NCBI GenBank assembly: GCA_023386635.1
Contig: JAEWJH010000137.1
Span: forward strand, 1 to 19,889
Reading direction: 5' to 3'
From: Pseudomonadota bacterium
GTDB taxonomy: Bacteria; Pseudomonadota; Alphaproteobacteria; Rhizobiales; Xanthobacteraceae
Length of the DNA: 19,889 bases
Position 1 is the stretch's first letter; each line of letters starts with the position of its first letter. A program made the position numbers and the translations under genes. The notes beneath the pieces were generated by a model. That model was not told the DNA's origin and searched no databases. It saw only the letters and a list, made by a program, of their open reading frames with translations. Below are positions 7,035-14,520 of this stretch, piece after piece.

Positions 7035-8519
7035 TCAAAGACCGAGCTTGGTCTTGAGCAGGTCGTTGACGGTTTGCGGGTTCGCCTTGCCGCCCGAACT
7101 CTTCATCACCTGTCCGACGAACCAGCCGACCACCGCGGGCTTCTCTTTCGCCTGCGCGACCTTGTCCGGGTTCTTGGCGACGATCTCGTCGACCAGCTTT
7201 TCGATCGCGCCGGTGTCGGTGACCTGCTTGAGACCGCGCTCCTCGACCAGACGATGCGGATCACCGCCCTCGGTCCACACCAGATCGAACAATTCCTTGG
7301 CGATCTTGCCGGAAATCGTCCCGGCGGACATCAGATCGAGGATCGCGCCGAGCTGATCGGCGGAGACCGGCGACGACGCGAGCGGCGTTCCTTCCTTGTT
7401 CAGCCGGCCAAAAAGATCGTTGATGATCCAGTTGGCGGCAATTTTGGGATCGCGCGGACGTTGGCCGCCCTTCACCACCGCCTCGTAGAAGTCCGCGGTC
7501 TCGCGTTCCGCCACAAGCTGGCCGGCATCATAGGCGGTCAGCCCGTAGTCGCGCACGAACCGCGCGGTCTTCTCGTCCGGCAATTCCGGGAGATGCCGCG
7601 CCAGTTCGTCGACCTCGGACTGGCTGACCTCGACCGGCAGCAGATCGGGATCGGGGAAGTAACGGTAGTCGTGTGCCTCTTCCTTGCTGCGCATGGAGCG
7701 CGTCTCGCCGCGATCGGGATCGAACAGCCGCGTCTCCTGATCGATCGTCCCGCCGTCCTCGATGATCTCGATCTGCCGGCGCGCCTCGATATCGATCGCC
7801 TGACCGATGAAGCGGATCGAGTTGACGTTCTTGATTTCGCAGCGGGTTCCCAATGGCTCGCCCGGCTTTCGCACCGAGACGTTCACGTCGGCGCGCAGGC
7901 TCCCCTTCTCCATGTCGCCGTCGCAGGTGCCGAGATAGCGCAGGATCGTCCGCAGCTTGCTGACGTAAGCCTTGGCGTCCTCGCTCGAGCGCAGATCGGG
8001 CTTCGAGACGATCTCCATCAGCGCGACGCCGGAACGGTTGAGATCGACCAGCGACACGCCGGACTGCTGGCCGTGCAGCGACTTGCCCGCGTCCTGTTCG
8101 AGATGCAGCCGCTCGATGCCGACGCGGATCGCGCCGTCCGGCGTATCGACCTCGACCACGCCCTCGCCGACGATCGGCGACTTGTACTGGCTGATTTGAT
8201 AGCCCTGCGGCAGGTCGGGATAGAAATAGTTCTTCCGGTCGAACACCGAGCGCAGATTGATCTGCGCCTTGAGACCGAGGCCGGTGCGGATCGCCTGCCG
8301 GATGCACTCCTCGTTGATCACCGGCAGCATGCCGGGCATCGCCGCATCGACCAGAGACACATGCTCGTTCGGCTCGGCGCCGAACGCGGTCGCCGCTCCC
8401 GAGAACAGCTTGGCCTTCGACGTCACCTGGGCATGCACTTCCATGCCGATGACGACTTCCCAGTCGCCGGTGGCGCCTTTGAGGTATTTCTTACGGGGTG
8501 CGGCGTCGGTCTTGGTCAT
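7035..8519 (-). CDS. gatB: Asp-tRNA(Asn)/Glu-tRNA(Gln) amidotransferase subunit B
   Basis: 494 residues, the normal length. GatB binds mischarged Glu-tRNA(Gln) or Asp-tRNA(Asn) and activates the acyl group with ATP, receiving ammonia from GatA. Family motifs are VVIGMEVHAQVTSKAKLFSGA (residues 22-42), YFYPDLPQGYQISQ, EKGSLRADVNVSVR, RCEIKNVNS and DYRYFPDPDLLPV. The YqeY-like tail runs from about residue 345, with ILDLMSAGTISGKIAKELF. The zinc-binding Cys seen in some GatB proteins is absent (VSLVDAAMPGMLPVIN). The start at 8519 (MTKTDAAPRKK) is chosen from where homology begins; the ribosome-binding site is weak and the frame stays open to 8615. It is separated from gatA by 312 bases that include an opposing micro-ORF, so it probably has its own promoter. 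Confidence 0.97.
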   Translation of the reverse strand: MTKTDAAPRKKYLKGATGDWEVVIGMEVHAQVTSKAKLFSGAATAFGAEPNEHVSLVDAAMPGMLPVINEECIRQAIRTGLGLKAQINLRSVFDRKNYFYPDLPQGYQISQYKSPIVGEGVVEVDTPDGAIRVGIERLHLEQDAGKSLHGQQSGVSLVDLNRSGVALMEIVSKPDLRSSEDAKAYVSKLRTILRYLGTCDGDMEKGSLRADVNVSVRKPGEPLGTRCEIKNVNSIRFIGQAIDIEARRQIEIIEDGGTIDQETRLFDPDRGETRSMRSKEEAHDYRYFPDPDLLPVEVSQSEVDELARHLPELPDEKTARFVRDYGLTAYDAGQLVAERETADFYEAVVKGGQRPRDPKIAANWIINDLFGRLNKEGTPLASSPVSADQLGAILDLMSAGTISGKIAKELFDLVWTEGGDPHRLVEERGLKQVTDTGAIEKLVDEIVAKNPDKVAQAKEKPAVVGWFVGQVMKSSGGKANPQTVNDLLKTKLGL

Positions 8520-8670
8520 GACGGTTCGATAGAGCCTCGGCGGTTCCCCGGCAAGAGTAGACAGAAAGCGGTCAATCGCCGGTCTGCTGCCCAGAACGAG
8601 GTCATTTTGTGACACTCGCGCCGCCCCGGAACGGCGCCGTCAACCGAGCGTTATCGTCCGAGGAGCCAGC

Positions 8671-8826
8671 ATGAACACAAACTCACTCTTTGGATGGATC
8701 CTGGGCGGCCTTTTCGCGGTAATCGCGGTGTTGTTCATCGCATCCGGTGGCGAACTCGGCGGCAAGAAGACCGTCGAAGGCGATCAGGACCTGCCGCCGG
8801 TGGCGACCGCGCAGCAGGCGCAGTAA
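8671..8826 (+). CDS. 51-residue single-span membrane protein, unknown
   Basis: A short frame with AGGAG at 8661-8665, six bases before ATG 8671. The product begins MNTNSLFGWILGGLFAVIAV. It has one transmembrane segment at residues about 6-26, then a Gly/Lys/Asp-rich tail with LPPVATAQQAQ at the end. It is read against gatA and gatB, in the gap between them, and stops five bases before the gatA stop. The family is not recognised; a small inner-membrane protein is the best description. The ribosome-binding site, the clean hydrophobic block and the fit to the gap support a real gene. Confidence 0.72.
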   Translation: MNTNSLFGWILGGLFAVIAVLFIASGGELGGKKTVEGDQDLPPVATAQQAQ

Positions 8827-8831
8827 CGCTC

Positions 8832-10310
8832 TTAGCCCCACCACGCCGTTGGATGGAGATGACCGGCGGCCTTCTCGATCACGTCCGCGAGCGCGAACAG
8901 CGTCTCTTCGTCGAACGGCCGGCCGATCAGTTGCAGGCCGAGCGGCAATCCTTTCGCATCGGTCCCGGCGGGAACGGCGATGCCCGGCAGCCCCGCCATG
9001 TTCACCGTCACGGTGAAGATGTGGTTCAGATACATCTCGATCGGGTCGCCCTTGGTCTTCTCGCCGATACCGAAGGCCGCTGACGGCGTGGCCGGTGTGA
9101 GCATCGCATCGACGCCGGCCTCGAAGCAGGTTTCGAAGTCGCGCTTGATGAGCGTGCGGACCTTCTGCGCGCGCAGGTAATAAGCGTCGTAATAGCCGGC
9201 CGAGAGCACATAGGTGCCGATCATCACCCGGCGGCGCACTTCCTTGCCGAAGCCTTCGGCGCGGGTGCGCTCATACATGTCGATGACGTCACGGCCCGGC
9301 ACCCGCAATCCGTAACGCACGCCGTCGTAGCGCGCGAGATTGGACGATGCTTCCGCCGGCGCGACGATGTAATAGGCCGGCAGCGCATATTGCGTATGCG
9401 GCAGCGACACTTCGACCAGTTCGGCGCCGGCCTCCCTGAGCCAGACGACGCCCTTCTCCCACAGCGCCTCGATCTCCGCCGACATGCCGGGCATCCGGTA
9501 TTCCTTCGGCACGCCGATCTTGAGCCCCTTCACCGAGCGGCCGACCGCCGCCTCGTAATCCGGCACCGGACGATCGACCGAGGTCGTGTCCCTGGGATCG
9601 TGACCCGACATCGAGCGCAGCAGGATCGCGGTGTCACGCACGGTGCGCGCGAACGGCCCGGCCTGATCGAGCGACGAGGCGAAAGCGATCGTGCCCCAGC
9701 GCGAACAGCGCCCATAGGTCGGCTTGATGCCGACGATGCCGGTGAATGCCGCCGGCTGGCGGATCGAGCCGCCGGTATCGGTGCCGGTCGCGCCAAAGCA
9801 GAGCCGCGCCGCGACCGCCGCCGCCGATCCGCCGGACGACCCGCCCGGCACCAGCGCCGCGGTATCGTCCTTGCGCCGCCAGGGCGAAACCACCGGACCG
9901 AAATAAGATGTCTCGTTCGACGAACCCATGGCGAATTCGTCGTTGTTGGTCTTGCCGAGCAGCACCGCGCCATCGCGCCAGAGTTGCGCGGTCACCGTCG
10001 ACTCGTAGGTCGGCACGAAAGTCTCGAGGATTTTCGAGCACGCCGTGGTCCGCACGCCCTCGGTGCAGAACATGTCCTTCACCGCGAGCGGAATGCCCTC
10101 CAGCGGTCCCGCCTTGCCGGCCGCGAGCCGTGCGTCGGCGGCGCGCGCCATCGCCATGGCGCGGTCCGGCGTCTCCAGCACATACGCATTGAGCGCGCGC
10201 GCCTTCTCCATCGCCGCGAGATGCGCGTCGGCAAGCTCGACGGCGGAAAAGCTTTTCTTGGTGAGCCCGTCGCGGGCCTGAGCCAGCGTCAGGGCGGTCA
10301 GAGCGGTCAT
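8832..10310 (-). CDS. gatA: Asp-tRNA(Asn)/Glu-tRNA(Gln) amidotransferase subunit A
   Basis: 492 residues. GatA is the glutaminase subunit: it releases ammonia from glutamine and channels it to GatB. The amidase-signature triad is visible: K78 in AVKDMF, cis-Ser S158 in PGGSSGGS, and nucleophile S182 in TDTGGSIRQP. KTNNDEFAMGSSNETS and VGIKPTYGRCSRWG are GatA-specific blocks. These separate it from generic amidases, as does its position three bases after gatC. The start ATG at 10310 follows the gatC stop almost directly, so translation is probably coupled. Confidence 0.97.
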   Translation of the reverse strand: MTALTALTLAQARDGLTKKSFSAVELADAHLAAMEKARALNAYVLETPDRAMAMARAADARLAAGKAGPLEGIPLAVKDMFCTEGVRTTACSKILETFVPTYESTVTAQLWRDGAVLLGKTNNDEFAMGSSNETSYFGPVVSPWRRKDDTAALVPGGSSGGSAAAVAARLCFGATGTDTGGSIRQPAAFTGIVGIKPTYGRCSRWGTIAFASSLDQAGPFARTVRDTAILLRSMSGHDPRDTTSVDRPVPDYEAAVGRSVKGLKIGVPKEYRMPGMSAEIEALWEKGVVWLREAGAELVEVSLPHTQYALPAYYIVAPAEASSNLARYDGVRYGLRVPGRDVIDMYERTRAEGFGKEVRRRVMIGTYVLSAGYYDAYYLRAQKVRTLIKRDFETCFEAGVDAMLTPATPSAAFGIGEKTKGDPIEMYLNHIFTVTVNMAGLPGIAVPAGTDAKGLPLGLQLIGRPFDEETLFALADVIEKAAGHLHPTAWWG

Positions 10311-10313
10311 ACG

Positions 10314-10601
10314 TTATTCCACCACGCGCGGGACGACGAAGAAGTTGTTCTCGGAGGCTGGCGCATTGCGCAGGACGCGATCGGCGTCCTCGCCGTCGGT
10401 GACCACGTCCTGGCGCTTCTTCATCGCCATGGGCATGACCGAGGTCATCGGCTCGACGCCCTCGACATTCACCTCGCCCAATTGCTCGACGAAGGAGAGC
10501 ACGGCGTTGATCTCGCCGCGCAGATGCTCGAGTTCCTCGTCGGCGACCGCGATACGCGCAAGGCGCGCGATCCGGCGAACGGTGGCAATATCGACTGACA
10601 T
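10314..10601 (-). CDS. gatC: Asp-tRNA(Asn)/Glu-tRNA(Gln) amidotransferase subunit C
   Basis: 95 residues, the usual length. GatC is the small stabilising subunit that wraps the GatA-GatB interface. The sequence MSVDIATVRRIARLARIAV, ELEHLRGEINAVLSFVEQLGEVNVEGVEPM and the C-terminal LRNAPASENNFFVVPRVVE are typical of GatC. It is first in the gatCA operon. The start is at ATG 10601; no strong Shine-Dalgarno is seen. The gene is divergent from ruvX with 127 bases between the two starts, so that short GC-rich gap must hold both promoters. Confidence 0.96.
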   Translation of the reverse strand: MSVDIATVRRIARLARIAVADEELEHLRGEINAVLSFVEQLGEVNVEGVEPMTSVMPMAMKKRQDVVTDGEDADRVLRNAPASENNFFVVPRVVE

Positions 10602-10728
10602 CGGTATGTCTGGCCCAAATTTCCGGTTGCGGCCGCTCATAGCAGAGCCGGCCCGGCGCGAAAACCCATTCCCGCCCCGCGCCGGCGCGGCCTGTGCCGG
10701 TCCCCCGTCGCATGCTAGGAGCGCCGCC

Positions 10729-11205
10729 ATGGGCGAGATTCTTCCCCTCATCGAAGCGGCGCGGCACTGGCCGGCGCGCGGCGGCCTGATCGGGCTCGAT
10801 CTCGGGACCAAGACCATCGGCGTCGCCACCTGCGACCCGGACCGGCGCCTGGCCACCGGCGTCACCACCATTGCCCGCACGACCTTCACCCGCGACGCGC
10901 AGGAGTTGCTGGCATTGGCGGCAGAGCGCGGCAGCGTAGGCTTCGTGCTTGGCCTGCCGGTGAACATGGACGGCAGCGAAGGCCCGCGCGCGCAATCGAC
11001 CCGCGCCTTCGCCCGGAATTTCGCGCGGCTGACGGAGCGTGCCATCGGCCTTTGGGACGAGCGACTCTCCACCGCAGCGGTGGAGCGGGAGCTGATCGCC
11101 GCCGATGTGAGCCGCCGTAAACGCGCCGCGGTGGTCGACCAGCACGCGGCGATCTTCATTCTGCAGGGGGCGCTTGACCGCTTGGCGCGCGGCGAATTGC
11201 CCTAA
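10729..11205 (+). CDS. ruvX: RuvX/YqgF family Holliday-junction-resolvase-like nuclease
   Basis: 158 residues. An RNase H-fold protein of the YqgF family, implicated in 16S rRNA 5'-end maturation (E. coli) and, in other bacteria, in Holliday-junction resolution. Motifs: LIGLDLGTKTIGVATCD with D24, GFVLGLPVNMDGSEGPR (72-87), LWDERLSTAAVE (D110, E111) and RKRAAVVDQHAA with D137, giving the acidic active-site set. ATG 10729 has AGGAG at 10717-10721, seven bases upstream; upstream codons in the same frame antisense to gatC are not coding. The N-terminal extension of about 18 residues before the RNase H strand is a little longer than in E. coli. Confidence 0.94.
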   Translation: MGEILPLIEAARHWPARGGLIGLDLGTKTIGVATCDPDRRLATGVTTIARTTFTRDAQELLALAAERGSVGFVLGLPVNMDGSEGPRAQSTRAFARNFARLTERAIGLWDERLSTAAVERELIAADVSRRKRAAVVDQHAAIFILQGALDRLARGELP

Positions 11206-11209
11206 CGAA

Positions 11210-11233
11210 AAGGCCGCCCTTGCGGGCGGCCTT
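11210..11233. terminator. Bidirectional terminator (ruvX / Tyr-Gly-rich gene)
   Basis: Stem AAGGCCGCCC / GGGCGGCCTT, 10 bp with the four-base loop TTGC, five bases after the ruvX stop. The A run on the left (11208-11211) gives a T tract for minus-strand transcripts, so it fits the convergent gene ending at 11256 best; on the plus strand the tail is only TTG. Confidence 0.75.
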
Positions 11234-11255
11234 GACGTCAGAAAGGAAGCTCGCG

Positions 11256-11636
11256 TCAGCGCTGCGAGCCGATGCCCATATTGTTATAGCCGCCGTTGCC
11301 ATACTTGCTGTCAGTCCGGCGATAGCGGTACGTGGGCGCCACGTAGGTCGGACCCGGCTCGTAGGCATAAGCTTCGTACCCATAAGACGGTTCGACATAG
11401 CCATACGACGGCTCGGCGTAACCGTAGGACGGGCCATAGGACTGGCCGTAGTAGCCCGAACCGTAATAGTTCGAGTTCGCGGCATTCGCCGCCGCAGCCC
11501 CAACCACGGCACCCGCGGCGAAACCAACGCCGGCGGCAGCCCAACGCCCGTTGCGCGCCTCACTGGGCGACGCGGCCGCCACTGCCACCGCGCCGACAAC
11601 CGCAACGGTCGCAGCAATCTTGCCAAATGTCTGCAT
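11256..11636 (-). CDS. Secreted Tyr/Gly-rich repeat protein, unknown function
   Basis: 126 residues. ATG 11636 has GGAGGAG four to five bases upstream (11641-11647). A signal peptide ends near SEA (residue 27). A glycine-zipper-like Ala/Gly stretch (about 35-52, AAGVGFAAGAVVGAAAA) follows. Then comes a low-complexity part with about 20 tyrosines, including three tandem seven-residue units PSYGYAE, PSYGYVE, PSYGYEA (69-89, bases 11370-11432). The end is basic and polar. This is probably an exported, surface or periplasmic structural protein; glycine zippers can insert in or line membranes. No enzyme motif is seen. A GGAAC element upstream suggests stress control (see separate entry). It converges on ruvX through a shared terminator. 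Confidence 0.82.
   Translation of the reverse strand: MQTFGKIAATVAVVGAVAVAAASPSEARNGRWAAAGVGFAAGAVVGAAAANAANSNYYGSGYYGQSYGPSYGYAEPSYGYVEPSYGYEAYAYEPGPTYVAPTYRYRRTDSKYGNGGYNNMGIGSQR
11370..11432 (-). repeat. Three tandem 21-base units coding PSYGYxE
   Basis: Three in-frame copies of a seven-codon unit within the Tyr/Gly-rich gene. Copies differ at several third positions and at the last two codons (AE, VE, EA), so the repeat is old or under protein-level selection rather than a recent slippage product. Confidence 0.7.
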
Positions 11637-11707
11637 AATGCTCCTCCAATAAAGTCGATTTCGCGCGTCACATTTCCGCCGCGCGCAAGCGGGCGGTTCG
11701 ACGGGAC

Positions 11708-11732
11708 AACTCGCTGCTAAAAAAGACGTTCC
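11708..11732 (-). promoter_or_regulatory. Candidate EcfG-type (general stress) promoter
   Basis: On the minus strand GGAAC (11732-11728), 16 bases, then AGTT (11711-11708). Alphaproteobacterial EcfG promoters have GGAAC, 16-17 bases and CGTT; this matches the -35 fully and three of four -10 bases. It would give a leader of roughly 65 bases for the Tyr/Gly-rich gene. It overlaps a T run that could also terminate the upstream acyl-CoA dehydrogenase transcript. Confidence 0.35.
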
Positions 11733-11791
11733 CGCCTCGCAGCAGCCTTGCCATCACAACTCTGTGGGGGATTCGTGTGTGAGAGGTCAGT

Positions 11792-13435
11792 TCACCTTTC
11801 CGATACGGCACGGGCCAACACGTCCCCGGCCGACCCCTCCGACAGCGTCATCGCCCCGAACAGCGAGCCGCGCGACCGGGCAAGCCGGCTCTCGGCAAAG
11901 GAAACGGCGGCCGGAGACCCCATTTCCGCCAGGGCGCCTGCTGCGGCCAGGACCGCCAGCCGCTCGACGAGATCGCGCGCATGCCGCTCCAGCGCCGGAT
12001 CCTGCGCCGCGCTCAAGAGATCGTCACAGGCAGCATTGGCACCGGGCAGCCCCGTCGTGACCCGCCGCAGCGCATCGAGCACCGCGCGCGCCTGCGCACC
12101 GTCGCGCAACACCCGCAAAACGTCGAGCGCCATCACATTGCCGGAGCCTTCCCAGATCGCATTGACCGGTGCATCGCGATACAGCCGAGGCATCGCGCTG
12201 TCGGCGACGTAGCCATTGCCGCCGAGACACTCCATCGCCTCATAGACGAAACCCGGCGCGGTCTTGCAGATCCAGTATTTCACCGCCGGCGTCATCAGCC
12301 GGGCATAGGCCGCCTCGCCTTCGTCGGTCGCCGCATGATCGAACGCACGCGCCAGCCGCAACGCCAGCGCCATGGCCGCCTCGCTGGTCAGGGCGAGATC
12401 GGCCAGCACCGTCGTCATCATCGGCTGATCGGCGAGATGCTTCTGAAACACGATCCGGTGACGGGTGTGATGCAGCGCCCGCGCCAGCGCCGCACGCATC
12501 AGCCCGGCAGACGAGATCGCGCAATCGAGCCGCGTCAATTGCACCATCGAGAGGATGGTGCGGATGCCGCGCCCCTCGTCGCCGACCCGCAATGCATAGG
12601 CATCCTCGAAGTCCACTTCCGACGACGCGTTGGAGCGGTTGCCGAGCTTGTCCTTCAGCTTCCGGAAGATGAGGTGGTTGACCGTGCCGTCCGGGCGAAA
12701 ACGCGGCATGAAGAAACAGGTCAGTCCGCCGTCCGCTTGCGCCAGCACCAGAAAGGCATCGCACATCGGCGCCGACATGAACCATTTGTGACCGGTGATC
12801 CGGTAGTGGTCGCCATCGCTAAGGGCGCGCGAGGTGTTGCTGCGCAAATCGGTGCCGCCCTGACGCTCTGTCATGCCCATGCCGAGCGTCATGCCGTGCT
12901 TCTCTCCCCACGGCAGGAAGCGCGGATCGTAATGACGGCTGGCGATCTGCGGCATCAGCTGCGTGAGCAGATCGGGCTGCGCCTGCAGCGCGGCCACCGC
13001 CGCACGGGTCATGGTGATCGGACACATATGTCCGTTCTCGACCTGCGCGACCATGTAGAAGCGCGCAGCGCGCGCCATTTCGGCCGGGGCCGGCGCGCGT
13101 GCGCCGGCCGCACTCCAGGTGGACGCTTGCAGACCGTCGGCGATGCTCTCGCGCATGAAGCGGTGATAGCTTTCGTCGAACGCCACCACGTCGCGGCGTC
13201 CGTCGGCGCCGGTGATGAGTTGCGGGATGCGCTCGTTGGCCGTTTCCGCCGCAGCGAACAGGTCCGCCCGGCCCCATCGGCGACCGAACGCCGCAAGATC
13301 GTGCACAGCCTCTGCGGCACCGAATGTCCGGACCGCCGCCATCAGGGCCGGATCGCTGCCGAACAGATCGACATCGCCGTAAGGCGGCGGCTGGTTGTCG
13401 AGCGTGCCGGCCGACGCCGGCCCGATGTCGGTCAT
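11792..13435 (-). CDS. AidB-like acyl-CoA dehydrogenase
   Basis: 547 residues, close to E. coli AidB (about 541) and much longer than ordinary acyl-CoA dehydrogenases (about 380). FAD-binding and family blocks: DESYHRFMR (87-95), GMGMTERQGGTDLRSNTS (185-202, the AidB-type version of the FAD signature), HKWFMSAPMCD (216-225), MECLGGNGYV (401-410) and APVNAIWEGSGNVMALDVLRVL (422-443, with E429 near the flavin). The C-terminal about 100 residues are helical, as in AidB, where this part binds DNA. AidB is linked to the response to alkylating agents in E. coli; its physiological substrate is unclear, so a catabolic role is possible here. The start ATG 13435 has GAAGGAAAG upstream. It is divergent from pyrB. 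Confidence 0.93.
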   Translation of the reverse strand: MTDIGPASAGTLDNQPPPYGDVDLFGSDPALMAAVRTFGAAEAVHDLAAFGRRWGRADLFAAAETANERIPQLITGADGRRDVVAFDESYHRFMRESIADGLQASTWSAAGARAPAPAEMARAARFYMVAQVENGHMCPITMTRAAVAALQAQPDLLTQLMPQIASRHYDPRFLPWGEKHGMTLGMGMTERQGGTDLRSNTSRALSDGDHYRITGHKWFMSAPMCDAFLVLAQADGGLTCFFMPRFRPDGTVNHLIFRKLKDKLGNRSNASSEVDFEDAYALRVGDEGRGIRTILSMVQLTRLDCAISSAGLMRAALARALHHTRHRIVFQKHLADQPMMTTVLADLALTSEAAMALALRLARAFDHAATDEGEAAYARLMTPAVKYWICKTAPGFVYEAMECLGGNGYVADSAMPRLYRDAPVNAIWEGSGNVMALDVLRVLRDGAQARAVLDALRRVTTGLPGANAACDDLLSAAQDPALERHARDLVERLAVLAAAGALAEMGSPAAVSFAESRLARSRGSLFGAMTLSEGSAGDVLARAVSER

Positions 13436-13461
13436 GATGCTTTCCTTCGTGAAAAGGCCCC

Positions 13462-13480
13462 GACTAATTTTTGAGACTAA
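13462..13480. promoter_or_regulatory. Direct repeat GACTAA in the acyl-CoA dehydrogenase/pyrB gap
   Basis: GACTAA occurs at 13462-13467 and 13475-13480, period 13 bases, separated by TTTTTGA, in the 122-base gap between the divergent starts at 13435 and 13558. This AT-rich patch is the only likely promoter or operator zone for both genes. No regulator can be named. Confidence 0.35.
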
Positions 13481-13557
13481 CACGTTGTGGACCCCGCGCC
13501 GCGACCGGGATCGGCGTCTTGCCCGCCTTGAGGAAGGAGCCTATAGACGTCGCTTTA

Positions 13558-14511
13558 ATGACCAGCGCGCCGAAATCCCAATTCGTCCTCAACCAGAAAC
13601 ATTTGTTGGGGATCGAAGGTCTTTCGCCTCCGGACATCACCGGCCTTCTGGACCTCGCCGAGGAATTCGTCGAACTCAACCGCCAGGTCGAGAAGAAACG
13701 CACCTCGCTGCGCGGCCGCACGCAGATCAATCTGTTCTTCGAATCCTCGACACGGACCCAGTCCTCGTTCGAACTGGCCGGCAAGCGGCTCGGCGCCGAC
13801 GTCATGAATATGTCGGTCGGCTCGTCCGCGATGAAAAAGGGCGAGACGCTGATCGACACGGCGATGACGCTCAACGCCATGCACCCCGATCTGCTGGTGG
13901 TGCGGCACCGCGCCTCCGGGGCGGTTGCCCTTCTCGCCAGCAAGCTCGACTGTTCGGTGGTCAATGCCGGTGACGGCGCGCACGAGCATCCGACGCAAGC
14001 GCTGCTCGACGCACTGACCATCCGCCGCAACAAGGGCCGGCTTGAAGGGCTTCTCGTTGCGATCTGCGGCGACATCCTGCATTCGCGGGTGGCGCGCTCG
14101 AATATCCTTCTGCTGATGACCATGGGCGCACGGGTCCGCGTCGTCGCCCCCTCCACCCTGCTGCCCCCTGAGGTCGACCGCCTCGGCGTCGAGGTCGCGC
14201 GCGACATGCGCGAAGGTCTGGCCGACGCCGATATCGTGATGATGCTGCGATTGCAGCTCGAACGGATGAACGGCTCGTTCGTGCCGTCCCTGTCCGAATA
14301 CTTCCACTTCTACGGGCTGGACGAGAAGAAGCTCGCTTACGCCAAGAAGGATGCGCTGGTGATGCATCCCGGGCCGATGAACCGGGGTGTCGAGATCGAC
14401 TCGATCGTTGCCGATGGCGCGCGCTCGCTGATCCGCGAACAGGTGGAGATGGGCGTCGCGGTGCGGATGGCTGTGCTCGAAGCTCTGTCGCGCAATCTCC
14501 CCAATGCGTGA
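13558..14511 (+). CDS. pyrB: Aspartate carbamoyltransferase catalytic subunit
   Basis: 317 residues. It joins carbamoyl phosphate and aspartate to carbamoyl-aspartate, the committed step of UMP synthesis. Carbamoyl-phosphate loop FFESSTRTQSSFE with S64-T65-R66-T67; SSAMKKGE (89-96) supplies the loop Ser/Lys; DGAHEHPTQALLDA (139-152) has the catalytic His; HPGPMNRGVEI closes the site. Lengths and motifs fit class-A ATCases that assemble with a DHOase-like partner; that partner gene follows nine bases later. The start MTSAPKS matches where homology begins, but the only strong Shine-Dalgarno (AGGAAGGAG, 13531-13539) is 18 bases upstream, longer than usual. Confidence 0.97.
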   Translation: MTSAPKSQFVLNQKHLLGIEGLSPPDITGLLDLAEEFVELNRQVEKKRTSLRGRTQINLFFESSTRTQSSFELAGKRLGADVMNMSVGSSAMKKGETLIDTAMTLNAMHPDLLVVRHRASGAVALLASKLDCSVVNAGDGAHEHPTQALLDALTIRRNKGRLEGLLVAICGDILHSRVARSNILLLMTMGARVRVVAPSTLLPPEVDRLGVEVARDMREGLADADIVMMLRLQLERMNGSFVPSLSEYFHFYGLDEKKLAYAKKDALVMHPGPMNRGVEIDSIVADGARSLIREQVEMGVAVRMAVLEALSRNLPNA

Positions 14512-14520
14512 GCGTATCCC

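Noticed and set aside
8520..8615. 32-codon N-terminal extension of GatB
   Set aside because: GatB homology begins just after the ATG at 8519; the extension has no family match or clear ribosome-binding site.
11713..11746. GCTGCT/AGCAGC stem near a T run as terminator of the acyl-CoA dehydrogenase gene
   Set aside because: The 6-bp stem has a 22-base loop and the T run lies inside the loop, not after it.
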